A DNA stretch of 64,000 nucleotides from Lepidostoma basale (lineage: Eukaryota > Arthropoda > Insecta > Trichoptera > Lepidostomatidae): contig JAHDVF020001325.1 in assembly GCA_022606425.2 (NCBI GenBank), positions 1,984,001 to 2,048,000 on the forward strand, read 5' to 3'. A model generated the notes under the pieces. That model made no database searches and was not told the origin of the DNA. It saw only the letters and a program-made list of their open reading frames with translations. Below, piece after piece: positions 30,656-41,335 of the stretch. The translations under genes were made by a program, and so were the position numbers. The first letter of the stretch is position 1, and each line of letters begins with the position of its first letter.

Positions 30656-31417
30656 GACAGTGTCGGCTCTGGATTGTATTTAGTTATTCTATTATATAGG
30701 ATGAACATATATCTTGTATATCATAATAACATTTATATATGTCCATTATTATTTTTATATAATGATTCTATACATTTTGTGGTTAACTGTACTGCGCAAT
30801 AAAATCGCAAAGCCTTTCTTTATGAGTTAATATTTTTCTTGGAGTATGTTCATAATTAGTTGAAAAACTAGTTCGACCTTACTCCAGAACTAACATGTAT
30901 CTCAACACGGTTACTAATAATTATTATATGAATCTATTTACTCTTATACAAAAAAAGATGGAATCGTATATTCACTCCATGAGTTTGATACATATGTTAG
31001 AATTTAATTTAATATTCACAATGTAACAATGCGAAATCGTTATGTTTAAGAATGCCATGCGTATTCAATATGAAACCATTACGAACGTATGATATTGAGT
31101 TAATAGAATATCATCTGTATTTTTTTTTTTATATCTTGTAGTGTCTGTATTTTCAATTTCACGTTTTTGTATTATTGTATCCATTTGATAAGCAGGCGGA
31201 TTTAGCACCACTGTGATTCAAGATCAATAATCTCCGACACGGTTACCCGTTATTTAATTTTCCAGCAAATTATTGTAACAAATGGTCATACCGAATGTTG
31301 AGATTAGGTCGGCACCGGTACAAATCAACGGTCAAAGTATAACGATCTTGGCATTAGAGCTGCGAAAGGTTAAAACCTCTTCAGGCTCCGATTTTATTAA
31401 GATGATACTCATATTGA
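30656..31417. other. Unassigned AT-rich sequence
   Basis: No gene or repeat partner is recognised. A T run lies at 31118-31129. Confidence 0.45.
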
Positions 31418-31645
31418 ATGATCTTTCTGGGTAAGAATTGTTTTAAACTCTTTTCCGAAGGTATTTACAATCCAGGAATACTGAGTGAACTAAATATATA
31501 CGTTCCCCATAGTTACAGCAGAGCAAGGGGGCATATATTATTTTATTCCCCAAATTGCCGCACAGAGGCCCTTCGAAGTTCTCCTGTATTGAAAGCGATT
31601 CGTCTTTTAAATGAGGTTGCAAAAGAGATAGATCTCTTTGGATGA
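31418..31645 (+). mobile_element. LINE fragment, protein carboxy-terminus
   Basis: The open frame ends RTEALRSSPVLKAIRLLNEV and AKEIDLFG, followed by a stop at 31643-31645. Carboxy-termini of this form (aromatic/basic stretch, SP.xKAIRLLNE, acidic D.F) close the ORF2 of several insect non-LTR retrotransposons. The 5' part is AT-rich and degraded. Confidence 0.65.
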
Positions 31646-31752
31646 AATTATGGCGAATTCGTGAATACCCTTACGATAAAGGCAGCAAGGAAATAACTGG
31701 CATATTCCTATTTAAAAGGTTTTATGTATATTTCCTTTGATATTCTTTTTTC

Positions 31753-31829
31753 ACCATTTACATCGATTTGGCTCGCGCTATAATGATTTAAGAAGTTTTT
31801 CAACAAAATAATAATAATAATAATAATAT
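31753..31829 (+). mobile_element. tRNA-derived SINE, 3' end only
   Basis: catttacatcgatttggctc, gcgctataatgatttaagaa, then tttttcaacaaaat and (AAT)n. Confidence 0.7.
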
Positions 31830-31837
31830 TATAATAT

Positions 31838-32078
31838 TCTTCTTCTTCATCTTCCTCAGCCTTTACCCGTCCACTCCAAGACAAAGGCCTCCTCCATTCG
31901 CTTCCATGTCACTCTGTCCTGTGCAGACTGCATCCAGATTATTCCGACGTGTCTGTTCAGATTATCCTTCCACCGTAGTTGCGGTCGCCCTGCACTTCTC
32001 TTTGCCGTCCACGGTCTTCAAGTCAGCAGTCTTCTTGTCCACTTTTCGCCTGAGCTTCTGGCTACGTGACCTGCCTTA
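31838..32078 (-). mobile_element. Type 2 LINE 3' end with (GAA)n tail
   Basis: Plus strand (TTC)n, tcctcagcctttacccgtcc, gacaaaggcctcctccattc, tgcagactgcatccagatta, ttccaccgtagttgcggtcg and ctgagcttctggctacgtga. The minus strand encodes a RPQLRW.DNLNRH to EEAFVLEWTG-like end. Confidence 0.85.
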
Positions 32079-32605
32079 TATGGATTAAATGAGTGATTTT
32101 TTTTTCATTATTCCAAATTAAAAAAATATTTGTGAAGATATATTCTCATTTAATGGTATTTAAGCCTATTGATATCACTGAGTTAATTATATTATATCAT
32201 TGATTGATAATAATGATTGGCGTATTTAATTAAGTCGCATTAAGTAGGGTATAGAAGTATTATTAAGTAGTGGGGGTGGGGGGGGGGTTATGGTAATAAA
32301 ATATATGATTTAGGAAGGCAGGTGAAAATTATTAATATACAATAAATTTTTTACAGTACGCTCACATATTCGCATAGCGACATTATTAAAATCTGGTTAA
32401 CCTTTTATTTGTGTTTTAACCTCTGAATACTTAGATTGTACATGAACAAAAATATGTTTACACTTGATTGCACAATGACGTAAAACTCGATGATAAATAT
32501 TGAAGAAAACAAAATATTTGTGAATGTCTTGATACAAGAAGACATACATATTTTTGTGTTCCTTATGCTCGTACTCACGGGCAATGGGCATTATTATTAT
32601 TATTT
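32079..32605. other. Unassigned; G run at 32272-32287
   Basis: Five G, one T and ten G in a row stand in AT-rich DNA. Otherwise no feature. Confidence 0.5.
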
Positions 32606-32808
32606 AACTAACTAACCATCACGCTGTCTTCCCGAAGGGGTAGGCAGAAAAAATGGACTGTCACACTTTTCTTTCCTGACATATTTCTCTCGCTTCCTCA
32701 ACATTCATACATCGTGTCAGGCACGCGCGTCGATTTCTCTGAATCCTCACATGGCCGACATTTAATATTTGATTTATTTGATCGTGCCACGTTTTCCTCG
32801 TTATTATT
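32606..32808 (-). mobile_element. Type 1 LINE 3' end with tail
   Basis: aactaactaaccatcacgct, gtcttcccgaaggggtaggc, cattcatacatcgtgtcagg, gatcgtgccacgttttcctc. The minus strand encodes ILNVGHVRIQRNRRACLTRC and MNVEEAREICQER in an open run. Confidence 0.85.
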
Positions 32809-32860
32809 ATTTTAATGCATATATCACTGTAAACCTGTGTGTTATGGTTAATTTTTTGAT

Positions 32861-33203
32861 AAATCAAATCAAATCAAATCAAATCAGTTTATTTTCTCAA
32901 AAGACATTACAAACATTTTTTATAGTTTAAGGCATCTATTGAGAACAGGTAAAACATAAGGAATATATAATACCAGGAACGCATGAGAGATGGTTCGACA
33001 TTAGGAATACAAAATACTCTCCAAAGTCAAGAGTATTTGGCTTCTGAATGTACTTTCACGAATATGAAAGACATCGATCTCCGAAGCGATCATGTTCAGC
33101 AGTTTGATTGCTCTCCCCACCGGCATCACCAGAGGCAGGTTGGTTCTGCATGCTGGGAGATAAAACAGTCTGTGCTGACGCTGTCGAAGATAACCATCCG
33201 GAA
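32861..33203 (-). mobile_element. Type 3 retroelement 3' part, (GATTT)n tail
   Basis: The tail complement (aaatc repeats) is at the left end. Then tttattttctcaaaagacat, cataaggaatatataatacc, caggaacgcatgagagatgg, accggcatcaccagaggcag and ataaaacagtctgtgctgac. The longest copy in the window. No reverse transcriptase motif; this is untranslated region or a non-autonomous element. Confidence 0.8.
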
Positions 33204-33282
33204 CTAATATTTATATGTTGATTTGGCTCTCGTTGTAATGATTCAATGAGCAATTCAATAAAATAATAATAATTATATCGTT
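33204..33282 (+). mobile_element. SINE 3' end
   Basis: ttgatttggctctcgttgta, atgattcaatgagcaattca, then (AAT)n. It abuts the type 3 element directly, and no duplication was identified. Confidence 0.6.
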
Positions 33283-33370
33283 CTCCCAAAAACGGACGTT
33301 TATTACCTTCGAGAAAAATAAACTGAAAATGAAAAAAAAAATGCGTTTTAATTCATTTGAAAAAAAAGTT
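33283..33370. mobile_element. Family A half element
   Basis: tatcgttctcccaaaaacgg, accttcgagaaaaataaact, atgcgttttaattcatttga: the right arm with the hairpin partly deleted. Confidence 0.6.
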
Positions 33371-34239
33371 ATTAATCATGAATCTAGCTGGGAATCTAAC
33401 TCACAGTAGGAGCAACTCTCTGCAGAACAGACCAAATAGGTCTAATATAAGGAAGAAGAAGAAGAAGAAGAAGAATCCTGTTGAAATTCATCATTCAGTT
33501 TTTCTTTAAGATTCCAAAAACTGTTTTTTTTTTACATATTTTAAAGATTGTTCACCCTAATTACCAGGATGACGACATAAACGAGTTTTAAAATATTTCA
33601 GTATTCTAATATATAAAAATTGACAGGGTCATGATACGTTTTAAAATCTAAGAAACCATTTTAATGTAAACAGCATCGGGTCCGAATTAATAAATTCAGT
33701 CAATCATAGCCAGCAACTACCGAAAATATCCCACAAAAACAGGAGGTATCAAATAAATCTTCGGTAATTTTTAGTTTCATCATCAGAGTGTAGGCAACAG
33801 TTAGCTCGGACCTCGTGGAATGTAAAAAGGAATATCGTAATAACTTTTTGTATTGGAAGTTGAACCACCACTCGCCGAGCTTTTAGTATATTGGGTGTCA
33901 TTACCCTTTCAAATTAGCATTAATACTACGAACTTTACCATTATCATTACTATTTATTATTATTTAGTTGAATTCCTGTTTTATTATTATATTTTAGGGA
34001 AGATTTAGGGTTATTATTATATTATAATATTTGCATAAACATTTGTTTGCTCAATTAAAACTGTCGTTAATTTAATGCTTTAGTTACACGTATTTGATAG
34101 AAGGAATCTTCAGAGAATCCTGATTAAAATATAACCCAACAAAATAATTAAAATTAAACGAATTTTCGTAGTATGTGAGTTAAAAACTTTATTAATTTTT
34201 ATGCATTTAGACTTACCTATATTATACTTAATGAAACTT
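33371..34239. other. Unassigned; (GAA)n tract at 33448-33476
   Basis: The (GAA)n follows gaccaaataggtctaatata and may be the tail of an unrecognised retroelement piece in plus orientation. The remainder is AT-rich. Confidence 0.45.
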
Positions 34240-34500
34240 ATGACATAAAAGGTACTCAGCATTTTTTGAAACTCGTCTTAGGGATCTCAACTCTACCGCA
34301 TTTATTCGGCTCCCATCCTTCTTCTGCCAGTTCCATGCTTCGCTTCCATACATAAGGTTTGGAATCAGAACTCCATTGCGAACGGCCAGTTTTGGTTTCA
34401 TTGATATTTTTTTGTTTCTAGTAACAGTTTTTAAGGCTCCATTCACCTTGTTGTCCACACCAACCCTTCTTTCGACGTCACTATCCGTTCGACCATTTGC
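34240..34500 (-). mobile_element. Type 1 LINE fragment
   Basis: The minus strand encodes VERRVGVDNKVNGAL-like sequence, then AVRNGVLIPNLMYGSEAWNW and ELRSLRRVSKN, in one open run of about 230 bases before a stop. Confidence 0.85.
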
Positions 34501-34680
34501 TCAACGAACCTCAATATAAATCATTCGATATACCGAATTTTTTCAAAATCCCTTGAGATTCGTTATATCGTGGTTCCACTTTAATATTTTTAAGGCGAAT
34601 TGTGAGTTTTACGAAAATGTACTTTAAACTTTGTAAAGTAAATAGAAGTTCAGTTGTGGATGAATTATACATATTTAGAC
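34501..34680. other. Unassigned AT-rich sequence
   Basis: No feature is seen. Confidence 0.4.
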
Positions 34681-34931
34681 GACCTTCGTGGCCGAGTGGT
34701 AAGTGCATTGACTGCCACCCCGAAGGCTCCGGGTTCGATTCCCGACGAGGGCAGTGTGATTGTCACATTGTCTTTGGTCTGGTGTAGAATTCGCGTGACA
34801 ATAAAATGGCAACAGATTAACTACCTATTACATGTCACGAGAATCACTATGATAGCTATAATACCCTTTACATCGATTTGGTTTATGTTGTTATGATGTA
34901 AAGAGCGATTCAACAAAATAATAATAATAAT
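34681..34931 (+). mobile_element. tRNA-derived SINE, full-length copy
   Basis: About 250 bp. The tRNA-like head (34681-34753) has A box TGGCCGAGTGG (34689-34699) and B box GGTTCGATTCC (34732-34742), and its ends can pair as an acceptor stem (CCTTCG with CGAGGG). The A box resembles that of class II tRNAs (Leu/Ser). The body gtgtgattgtcacattgtct, tggtctggtgtagaattcgc, gtgacaataaaatgg leads to cgatttggtttatgttgtta and an (AAT)n tail. SINEs use RNA polymerase III and borrow LINE enzymes. The (AAT)n tail differs from all LINE tails in the window. Confidence 0.9.
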
Positions 34932-35687
34932 ACAAATGCAAAGCAATAAATTAAAATTGAATACAAGCATGTGCATTCTATGCATAATCTCGTAAAACAG
35001 GGCAAATGCAGAAAAGCAGGCGATATGTAAGGAAACCCGGCGAGCTTTTAACGATATAATAAATTAATCGATTTTAAGTGCAAACGAACGAACTGTCCGT
35101 AATGTCGTGATATTGATAACGGCGCGGCGTAACGCGATACCTGCACACGCCGAACAATTATTGTTTGCGACCAGCCTCTAGATCCCATGCCCACCTGTCG
35201 CGGGCAGTTAAACTGCTATTTGATTTCGTTTATGATACTATAATATAATTTTATTGCATCCATCTCAATATACTCCTAATCTATCCTTTATGGAACCGTG
35301 AGTCGTTCAATTCTTAAAGCAAAGAAAAAAACTGTAATTTTAATTAAAACGATTCAAGCAAAGATAAAGCATACAGACTCAAAAGTTTTATTAATTAATT
35401 TAGATTGGGCTGCTTCTTCAAATGATGATATTAATAACAAACGGTACCTTTTTATATTTTAAATGTATAATACAATACAAGAAATCACTACATATATTCT
35501 GATATAAATTTATATTGTTTTGATATTTTAGAATTTAGAATTTCTGTAGTTTTATTAAATAATTAAGCTTGTAATTGTGCGTTTACTTTAAAAAAATATA
35601 TATTATATATAATATTACAACAAAATCTATAAATTGACAAACTTTTCTTTAAATATGTATTTTTTATCCTTATTTTTATACAAATAC
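34932..35687. other. Unassigned; GC-richer unique patch 35085-35215
   Basis: The patch contains ataacggcgcggcgtaacgc and ctgtcgcgggcagttaaact. No open frame of note. The rest is AT-rich. Confidence 0.45.
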
Positions 35688-35802
35688 TAACTAACTAACT
35701 AACTAACGATCACGCCGTCTCCCGAAGGGGTAGGCAGAAATAATGGACCGCCACACTGTTCTGTCTTGACATACGAGTACATCTCTCGCTTCCTCTACAT
35801 GA
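35688..35802 (-). mobile_element. Type 1 LINE 3' end with long (GTTA)n tail
   Basis: Five tail repeats (35688-35706, as ctaactaactaactaacta), then cgatcacgccgtctcccgaa, ggggtaggcagaaataatgg and tctcgcttcctctacatg. Strongly 5'-truncated. Confidence 0.8.
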
Positions 35803-35829
35803 AACTATCATTTATAATATAATATCATA

Positions 35830-35945
35830 ACTCGTAGTTGCTTGAACAGTGGTGTAAAAATCCACACGAAAACATAAATTTTAAATTTAATCATAGCTAT
35901 AAAGGCATTTTGATAATGCCCCATAAAGGCGAAACAAGTCAAACT
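35830..35945. mobile_element. Family D foldback, internally deleted
   Basis: gcttgaacagtggtgtaaaa on the left, then aaggcattttgataatgccc and cataaaggcgaaacaagtca. GAA ACAAGU C keeps the stem III and GUC pattern although the core is degraded. Confidence 0.6.
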
Positions 35946-36357
35946 AATTTAATACTAGTTGCAACCCTTGAAATATTCACTGAATTAAACCAAATGTTAC
36001 ATCAAGTTACATGGATTGTTTGGTTGTTTAATGTCATACAACAATAATCCAGAAACGTTCTCGGGTATGCGCATCGTGTGCATTTTGAATTACTTTCGCA
36101 GTGAATCGAAGTATTCCTCTATCGCTCTCTCGTATTCAAAATATTTTGTTACTCCCTCTTTGACAACATCCGGTATTTGCCAATTTATATTATGATACAT
36201 TTTTAAAACGCTAATTAAAAAATAACGAAAAATCTTTTATGTTTGATAAGTCAAGTTTCATGTTCTTTATTTGAAAAATATAAAACGTATTAATTTCAAA
36301 GAAATAATGGAATAACTAAGTAGCAATTAAATAGATTTTTTTGATCACTTGACAATC
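35946..36357. other. Unassigned AT-rich sequence
   Basis: No feature is seen. Confidence 0.45.
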
Positions 36358-36535
36358 TTCTTCTTCTTCCCTAGCCTATTCCCGTCCACTCCTGGACAAA
36401 GGATTCTCCTCCATTTGCTTCCATGTCACTCTGTCATGTGCAGACTGCATCCAGGTTATTCTGACGTGTCTGTTCAGGTCATCCTTCCACCGTAGTTGCG
36501 GTCGCCCTGCACTTATTTTTGCCGTCCACTTGACA
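36358..36535 (-). mobile_element. Type 2 LINE 3' end with (GAA)n tail
   Basis: tcttcttcttccctagccta, ttcccgtccactcctggaca, tgcagactgcatccaggtta, tccttccaccgtagttgcgg, matching 31838-32078 and 46165-46315. Confidence 0.85.
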
Positions 36536-37375
36536 ATCATCCTCTTGTAATGATTTCGATCTGAAGTTTAACGAAGAATTAAGTCTAGTGACTCTGTAAA
36601 GGGCATTTTTATGTTATCTAACGGTCATTTGAATACATAATCCCGTCAACAGGATCAATTTTAATCGCTGTGATATAACTTCACCACTTAATTTACACAG
36701 AGAGGCAGACTTAAATGATAACACACGTTAGCTGTCCAAAGTAGTCCGATATGCCGAGAAGATAAATCAAAAATGAAATGGGATTTGCTTATCAAAAGAT
36801 CAAAACCTTCCAACCGTTTTAAAAATCGAATGTACAGACACCCACTGCCCAATAAGAACTGATTTATGAACCAAAGATAATCATAAAATGGCGGATTTGT
36901 ATAAAATGTAATCCGTAATGAACTGTTTGACGGGAGAGCTGTTAATCTTCCGGTGCCTTGGAATTATCGCCGGGTAACGATTTATTAATAGATACGTTTT
37001 TATTTTTTCTCGATACGTGCTGTGATGGAATATTATTTATACAAGAATACATTACACTTCGGACGGGTGTGTATCATTTTGATGACAGTTAGCATTCATA
37101 GCTTTTTAATGGACGATGTATTCTTGATTTGAGGTTATCTATTTCTTTTTAGACAATACGTAGGAGTGGTTATAATTCTTCCGTCAAATTAAGTAGCATA
37201 CATTTTGTTCATTCCTACTCTGAACTTATTTCAACGGTTTGAAAATCGAATACGTAATTTTTTCATAAGATAATTTGTGTTTTTTTTCTGTAGGGATTTG
37301 TTTGCAGCAAAGTCTAATATCTTTGTTGGTTCTAGTGATGTCTTTAATAGTGGTATTAGCTGTATTGTTTGGACC
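36536..37375. other. Unassigned AT-rich sequence
   Basis: No gene or repeat partner is recognised. Confidence 0.45.
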
Positions 37376-37745
37376 CTGTGTGTATGTAATAATAACTGTG
37401 TAGCTAATAATAGCTGTGTAATATGTATGTGGCATATGTAACAATAATAATATATGTATGTAATAATGTGTAGTAATGTAATATGTAATATGTATGTAAT
37501 AATAATATGTGTAATAATAATATGTGTATCAATAATATGTAATAGCCAATATGTAATATGTGTATGTATGTAGCAATAATAATGTATATGTATGTAATAT
37601 GTGTGTATGCTGTCAACAATATAACAACATATGTATGTGTAACAATGTGTATGTAGCTGTAATATGTAATAATATGTAATATATGTAACTAATAATAATA
37701 TATGTATGTATGTATATGTATATATATATATATATATATATGCTC
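37376..37745. repeat. Low-complexity tandem array, TATGTAATA-like, ending in (TA)n
   Basis: Irregular repeats of tatgtaata, tgtatgtaataata and aataataatatgtg fill about 350 bases, closing with a TA run at about 37720-37741. The 199-codon minus-strand open frame across it (37231-37830) is rich in Ile, Tyr, Thr and His only because of the repeat and is not a gene. Confidence 0.85.
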
Positions 37746-38616
37746 TTTCTCTTTCATATATGGTAATCTCCGTATCTTTAATCAAGATATGATATGACGG
37801 GCATGGCATATCACGTATATATTTTTCCAAAAATAAAACGAATTTTCACACGTAAAATTAAAATGGTTTGTGTCGGATATCATTGAATCTTATTTTGTCA
37901 ATAAAAATAAATAATATATTGACTTCTTAATACTAATTAAAGTAAGCATCTCATTTCCATTTTGCAATAAATTTTATTCGGGAACAGCGCATAGATATCA
38001 GAAGGGTATTAGTTCGCTCCTGGGCCCATTTAAATTCCGCGATAACTCTCCATTGAACTTAGAACACTGGCACATATTTTAAATTCGATACGCGCGAAAG
38101 CATTCGCAAATAAGGTTTCAAATTTCGAACGCGCCAAATTAATCATTGCCAGTCGACTGAATAATTACTACACGCGGGGCGAATGCAGCAAAAAGTTTCG
38201 GCGGGTTACATAGCTCGGGTACCTAACTACGTACCCATTTTTGTAAGTTCGTACCCGCGATGCTTCCGAGGTGAGACCCGATACGGATTTATTTTATTGC
38301 GATCTTTTCTATTTGCGTTCCGTTGCGTGAATAGTGCGCATATATCACCGAGCCCGACGAACGGGATTCGTTGTTCTTGCACACCGAACACAGAATCGAC
38401 AAAACAATTACAATGTGTTACTGTAAAATTAAAATTTATTTATTTTCGTGCATCGTTCGTTTTTTGATGCATCGTTCTCTGAAAATTTTAAACAGTATAT
38501 AAAGCAGAGAATATGATATTTATTCTTCTAGAGAATTCTTAACCGAATTGTTACTGAACCATTTAAAAAAGTATTGATCCTTTATGATGTCTTGGGGGGG
38601 TTTTCTTTACAAACTT
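37746..38616. other. Unassigned; GC-richer unique block 38150-38420
   Basis: The block (gtttcggcgggttacatagc, gtacccgcgatgcttccgag, cgagcccgacgaacgggatt) is unique here. An open frame at 38183-38467 has no recognised domain. Possibly conserved non-coding. Confidence 0.45.
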
Positions 38617-38838
38617 ACTTAAACAGCCAATGTCATCCATTGCTGGATATAGGCCTCTCCGATAATTCCACGTATTCCTATCATGTGCCTTTCGCATCCA
38701 GTCATCAGCAATTTTTCGAATATCATCAGACTATCGTGTGGGGGGTCTTCCATTGTTTTTCTGTCCTCGTGAGCTCTTTACTTCACCACTTTTCTGGCCC
38801 AACATCAACCAATCTGGCAACATGTCATCTTCACAAAG
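38617..38838 (-). mobile_element. LINE fragment, protein carboxy-terminus
   Basis: The minus strand in broken frames gives GRPPTR, SDDIRKIADDWMRKAHDRNT and a W...AMDD end, the usual close of RTE/CR1-like ORFs. Related to type 2 but a different subfamily; no (GAA)n tail. Confidence 0.75.
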
Positions 38839-39574
38839 AAAAGCAATTGAATTTAAAAAAAATTATTAACTATATTTTTATTTATTTTATTACACCTTTG
38901 CTATTATATACAATTAAACATTGAATCTGGCTTTTTTTTAAATATGTTTTTTTCCTTTATGATTTAAAAAAAATCATGAAATACTTTTCAAATTTTTTGT
39001 ATAATTTTGATTTGAAATTTGTATTCTTTTAAACACATTTCTCAAAGATATCAAAATCGTTTTTTAATTTCATTTAAATGATTATTTTTAATTTACCAGA
39101 ACCTTCTTATCGCAAAATACTGAATCCTATTTAATCTCACCATTACTCTGCTGTCTTTGAATAATTATTCAATTTGCAGTACACGTTTTGCCTCGAATGG
39201 GTAATTTAGCGAATTTCCTGAATCTGTTAAAAATGTATCTAGGAAATCTCATCTCTTACCTGGAACCCGTTATCCTTAGCCGGGATGACTTAATTCACGC
39301 GTGAAATTAAATCCTAGATTGAAAAGGAAGACTATAAACAGTGAAGCAGATGTTATCATTACTAGACCTCAGCGCGGCACTTGTGAAGAATTAACTGTAA
39401 ATTGTGTGGGCATCGGGTGGTCCTGAAGTCATTAATCCATTGGAAGGAAATGGCAAAACAAAAATGATGTCATCCAGTTATTCAATTTCAAAATACAGAA
39501 ACGAATTCTTCATCTTTAAAATGGACATTACAAACATTAAAATGGACATTACAAACATTGTTATATACTCTAAA
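38839..39574. other. Unassigned AT-rich sequence
   Basis: Includes a short tandem pair, aaaatggacattacaaacat, at 39520-39557. No gene. Confidence 0.45.
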
Positions 39575-39720
39575 ATAAGTCTGTCGATGCCAGCGAGCCT
39601 GACGAAACCAGTCGCTGTCTAAATAAAGACAAAAGTGGAAGTAGTTAAAAAACATCGTTTTATTAATTATTATTTAAAATGAACTTCCATCAAGAGATTT
39701 CAGTAAAATCATTTGATTAT
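39575..39720 (+). mobile_element. Family E half element
   Basis: aataagtctgtcgatgccag, cgagcctgacgaaaccagtc, taaataaagacaaaagtgga, agtagttaaaaaacatcg, then outer end atttcagtaaaatcatttga. The hairpin is slightly mispaired compared with 14790-14830. Confidence 0.7.
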
Positions 39721-40151
39721 TGTTATATACGTTTAAATCGTCCATTCTAAATAATGCATCGACCCCGGAACACAATTACAAGTACGAATACGATTGTTCT
39801 CCCCACCGGCTTCTCTCTCTACTGACATAAACTTGACTATTCCCCAAGATGGCAGACTTATTAATATTAATATTTTAATATTATCATTATATACGAGTAT
39901 GCAAAATATTGGGATCTTGCACTATATAGGCAATTTATTTCAATAAAATAAACATCTTAAATATTTTGAAAAAACGTATCGCAAATATAAATGATTTAAG
40001 TTTTACTTATTTGTTTAAGCAATCATGAACTAATTTATCGTAAAAATTCAATAACTATTCGTTTTATGAACACAACCATCCAAAATAACATTATGTGTAA
40101 TATTATTTTTATTTTATTTTATATAATATTATCGTATTTTATACTATTTGT
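39721..40151. other. Unassigned AT-rich sequence
   Basis: No feature is seen. Confidence 0.45.
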
Positions 40152-40312
40152 TTAAGATTTATTTTTTGGACCTAGGACGATCGAATTGTGCGCGGGAGAT
40201 GCCGCGGGGGCGAAAAGAGAAGGATGGATCGGTTATAGTGTGGCAGTCCATTCTTTCTGCCTACCCCTTCGGGGAGACGGCGTGATTGTTAGTTAGTTTA
40301 GTTAGTTATGTT
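40152..40312 (+). mobile_element. Type 1 LINE 3' end (subtype b)
   Basis: gtttaagatttattttttgg, gaattgtgcgcgggagatgc, cgaaaagagaaggatggatc, ccttcggggagacggcgtga, tail gttagtttagttagtta. An internal deletion removes the gaggttcgcaaccc block. Confidence 0.8.
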
Positions 40313-41047
40313 ATCTTAGCAATCATGAGTAATTTAAAATGTTATAGTTGATTTATGATATTTCCATTCGTAAACTTGCGAATACCCTGTAGTACATGGC
40401 CCCTTGCGTCATAAATAATTAAAAATTATTTGCCTAATAAAGTGAAGGGTTCCATTTGATAAAGCTTACATTAAATAAACACCCCTTGGTCATCGGACAC
40501 GAGCCGCGCAAACATACCCAACCGGTTTCTTCCGATACATGCTGTAAATTACGTTAGCGTTTTTTTGTTAATTTTAAAGTGTCCATTGCTAATAATAGAA
40601 CCCACCCCTGCGATTGTTTATTGTCTCCCTTAGAACTGAATTCAATTTTATTTTGTATACAGTATCAAGTTTCGTTATGAAATCATTTTTCTATACATAT
40701 CGGACATGTGTAAACAAAATGATTTTCTAACAATACTTGTTTTTTTTTAAATACAAACAATACGTTTTATATGCCAAGCATCCTAGAATAATGGTCAAAT
40801 CGCCATCAAACGCATCGAAATGCTTGCCTTATTTTAAAATTAAAACACAACAAAACAAAACTAGACGGAAATAAATGATTTTCCATATCATCTTATGAAT
40901 GGTAGAACAGATGAGAGAACTCTCGGTTTCTTATCAAGGGACAAGGTTTGATTTTGGTTAAGATCCAAATCTTTTCTCTTAAAAATGAACCATTTTAAAA
41001 TTTAACATTTTGGGATTATTATACAAATTATAGACACAGAAGAATAT
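40313..41047. other. Unassigned AT-rich sequence
   Basis: No feature is seen. Confidence 0.45.
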
Positions 41048-41335
41048 ATGGCAGTGTAATTGTCACACTGTCTTTGGTCTAGTGTAGAATTCGCGTGACA
41101 ATAAAATGGTGATAGATTACCTACCTATCACATGTCATTACATCATTCTAATCAATAGCTAAAAAAAAGTTGTATACAGTAATTGAGTCCAAATAACCTG
41201 CTGTAAACCAATGTGGAAAGCGACGGGAAACTACCGCATTAAAAAGGCCCAAGAAGTATTCCAAAAACTAGGATAATTGTTACACTTTGCTGCAAACCAA
41301 CACCTTGAATCGAAACTAGCGAAGAAGAAGATACA
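41048..41335 (+). mobile_element. tRNA-derived SINE without head, alternative 3' body
   Basis: Begins at tggcagtgtaattgtcacac, just after the tRNA part, then tgtctttggtctagtgtaga and agttgtatacagtaattgag as in 21988-22225. It continues with gtggaaagcgacgggaaact, ctttgctgcaaaccaacacc and a final gaagaagaag. The last part suggests a composite end or a LINE-derived 3' tail. Confidence 0.7.

Noticed and set aside
34681..34753. Functional tRNA gene at the head of the SINE
   Set aside because: The anticodon arm is not well formed, and the head is followed by the same non-tRNA body at several loci, which marks it as a SINE.
37231..37830. Longest open frame in the window (199 codons, minus strand)
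   Set aside because: It lies across the low-complexity TATGTAATA array. The peptide is almost only Ile, Tyr, Thr, His and Leu, as the repeat dictates.
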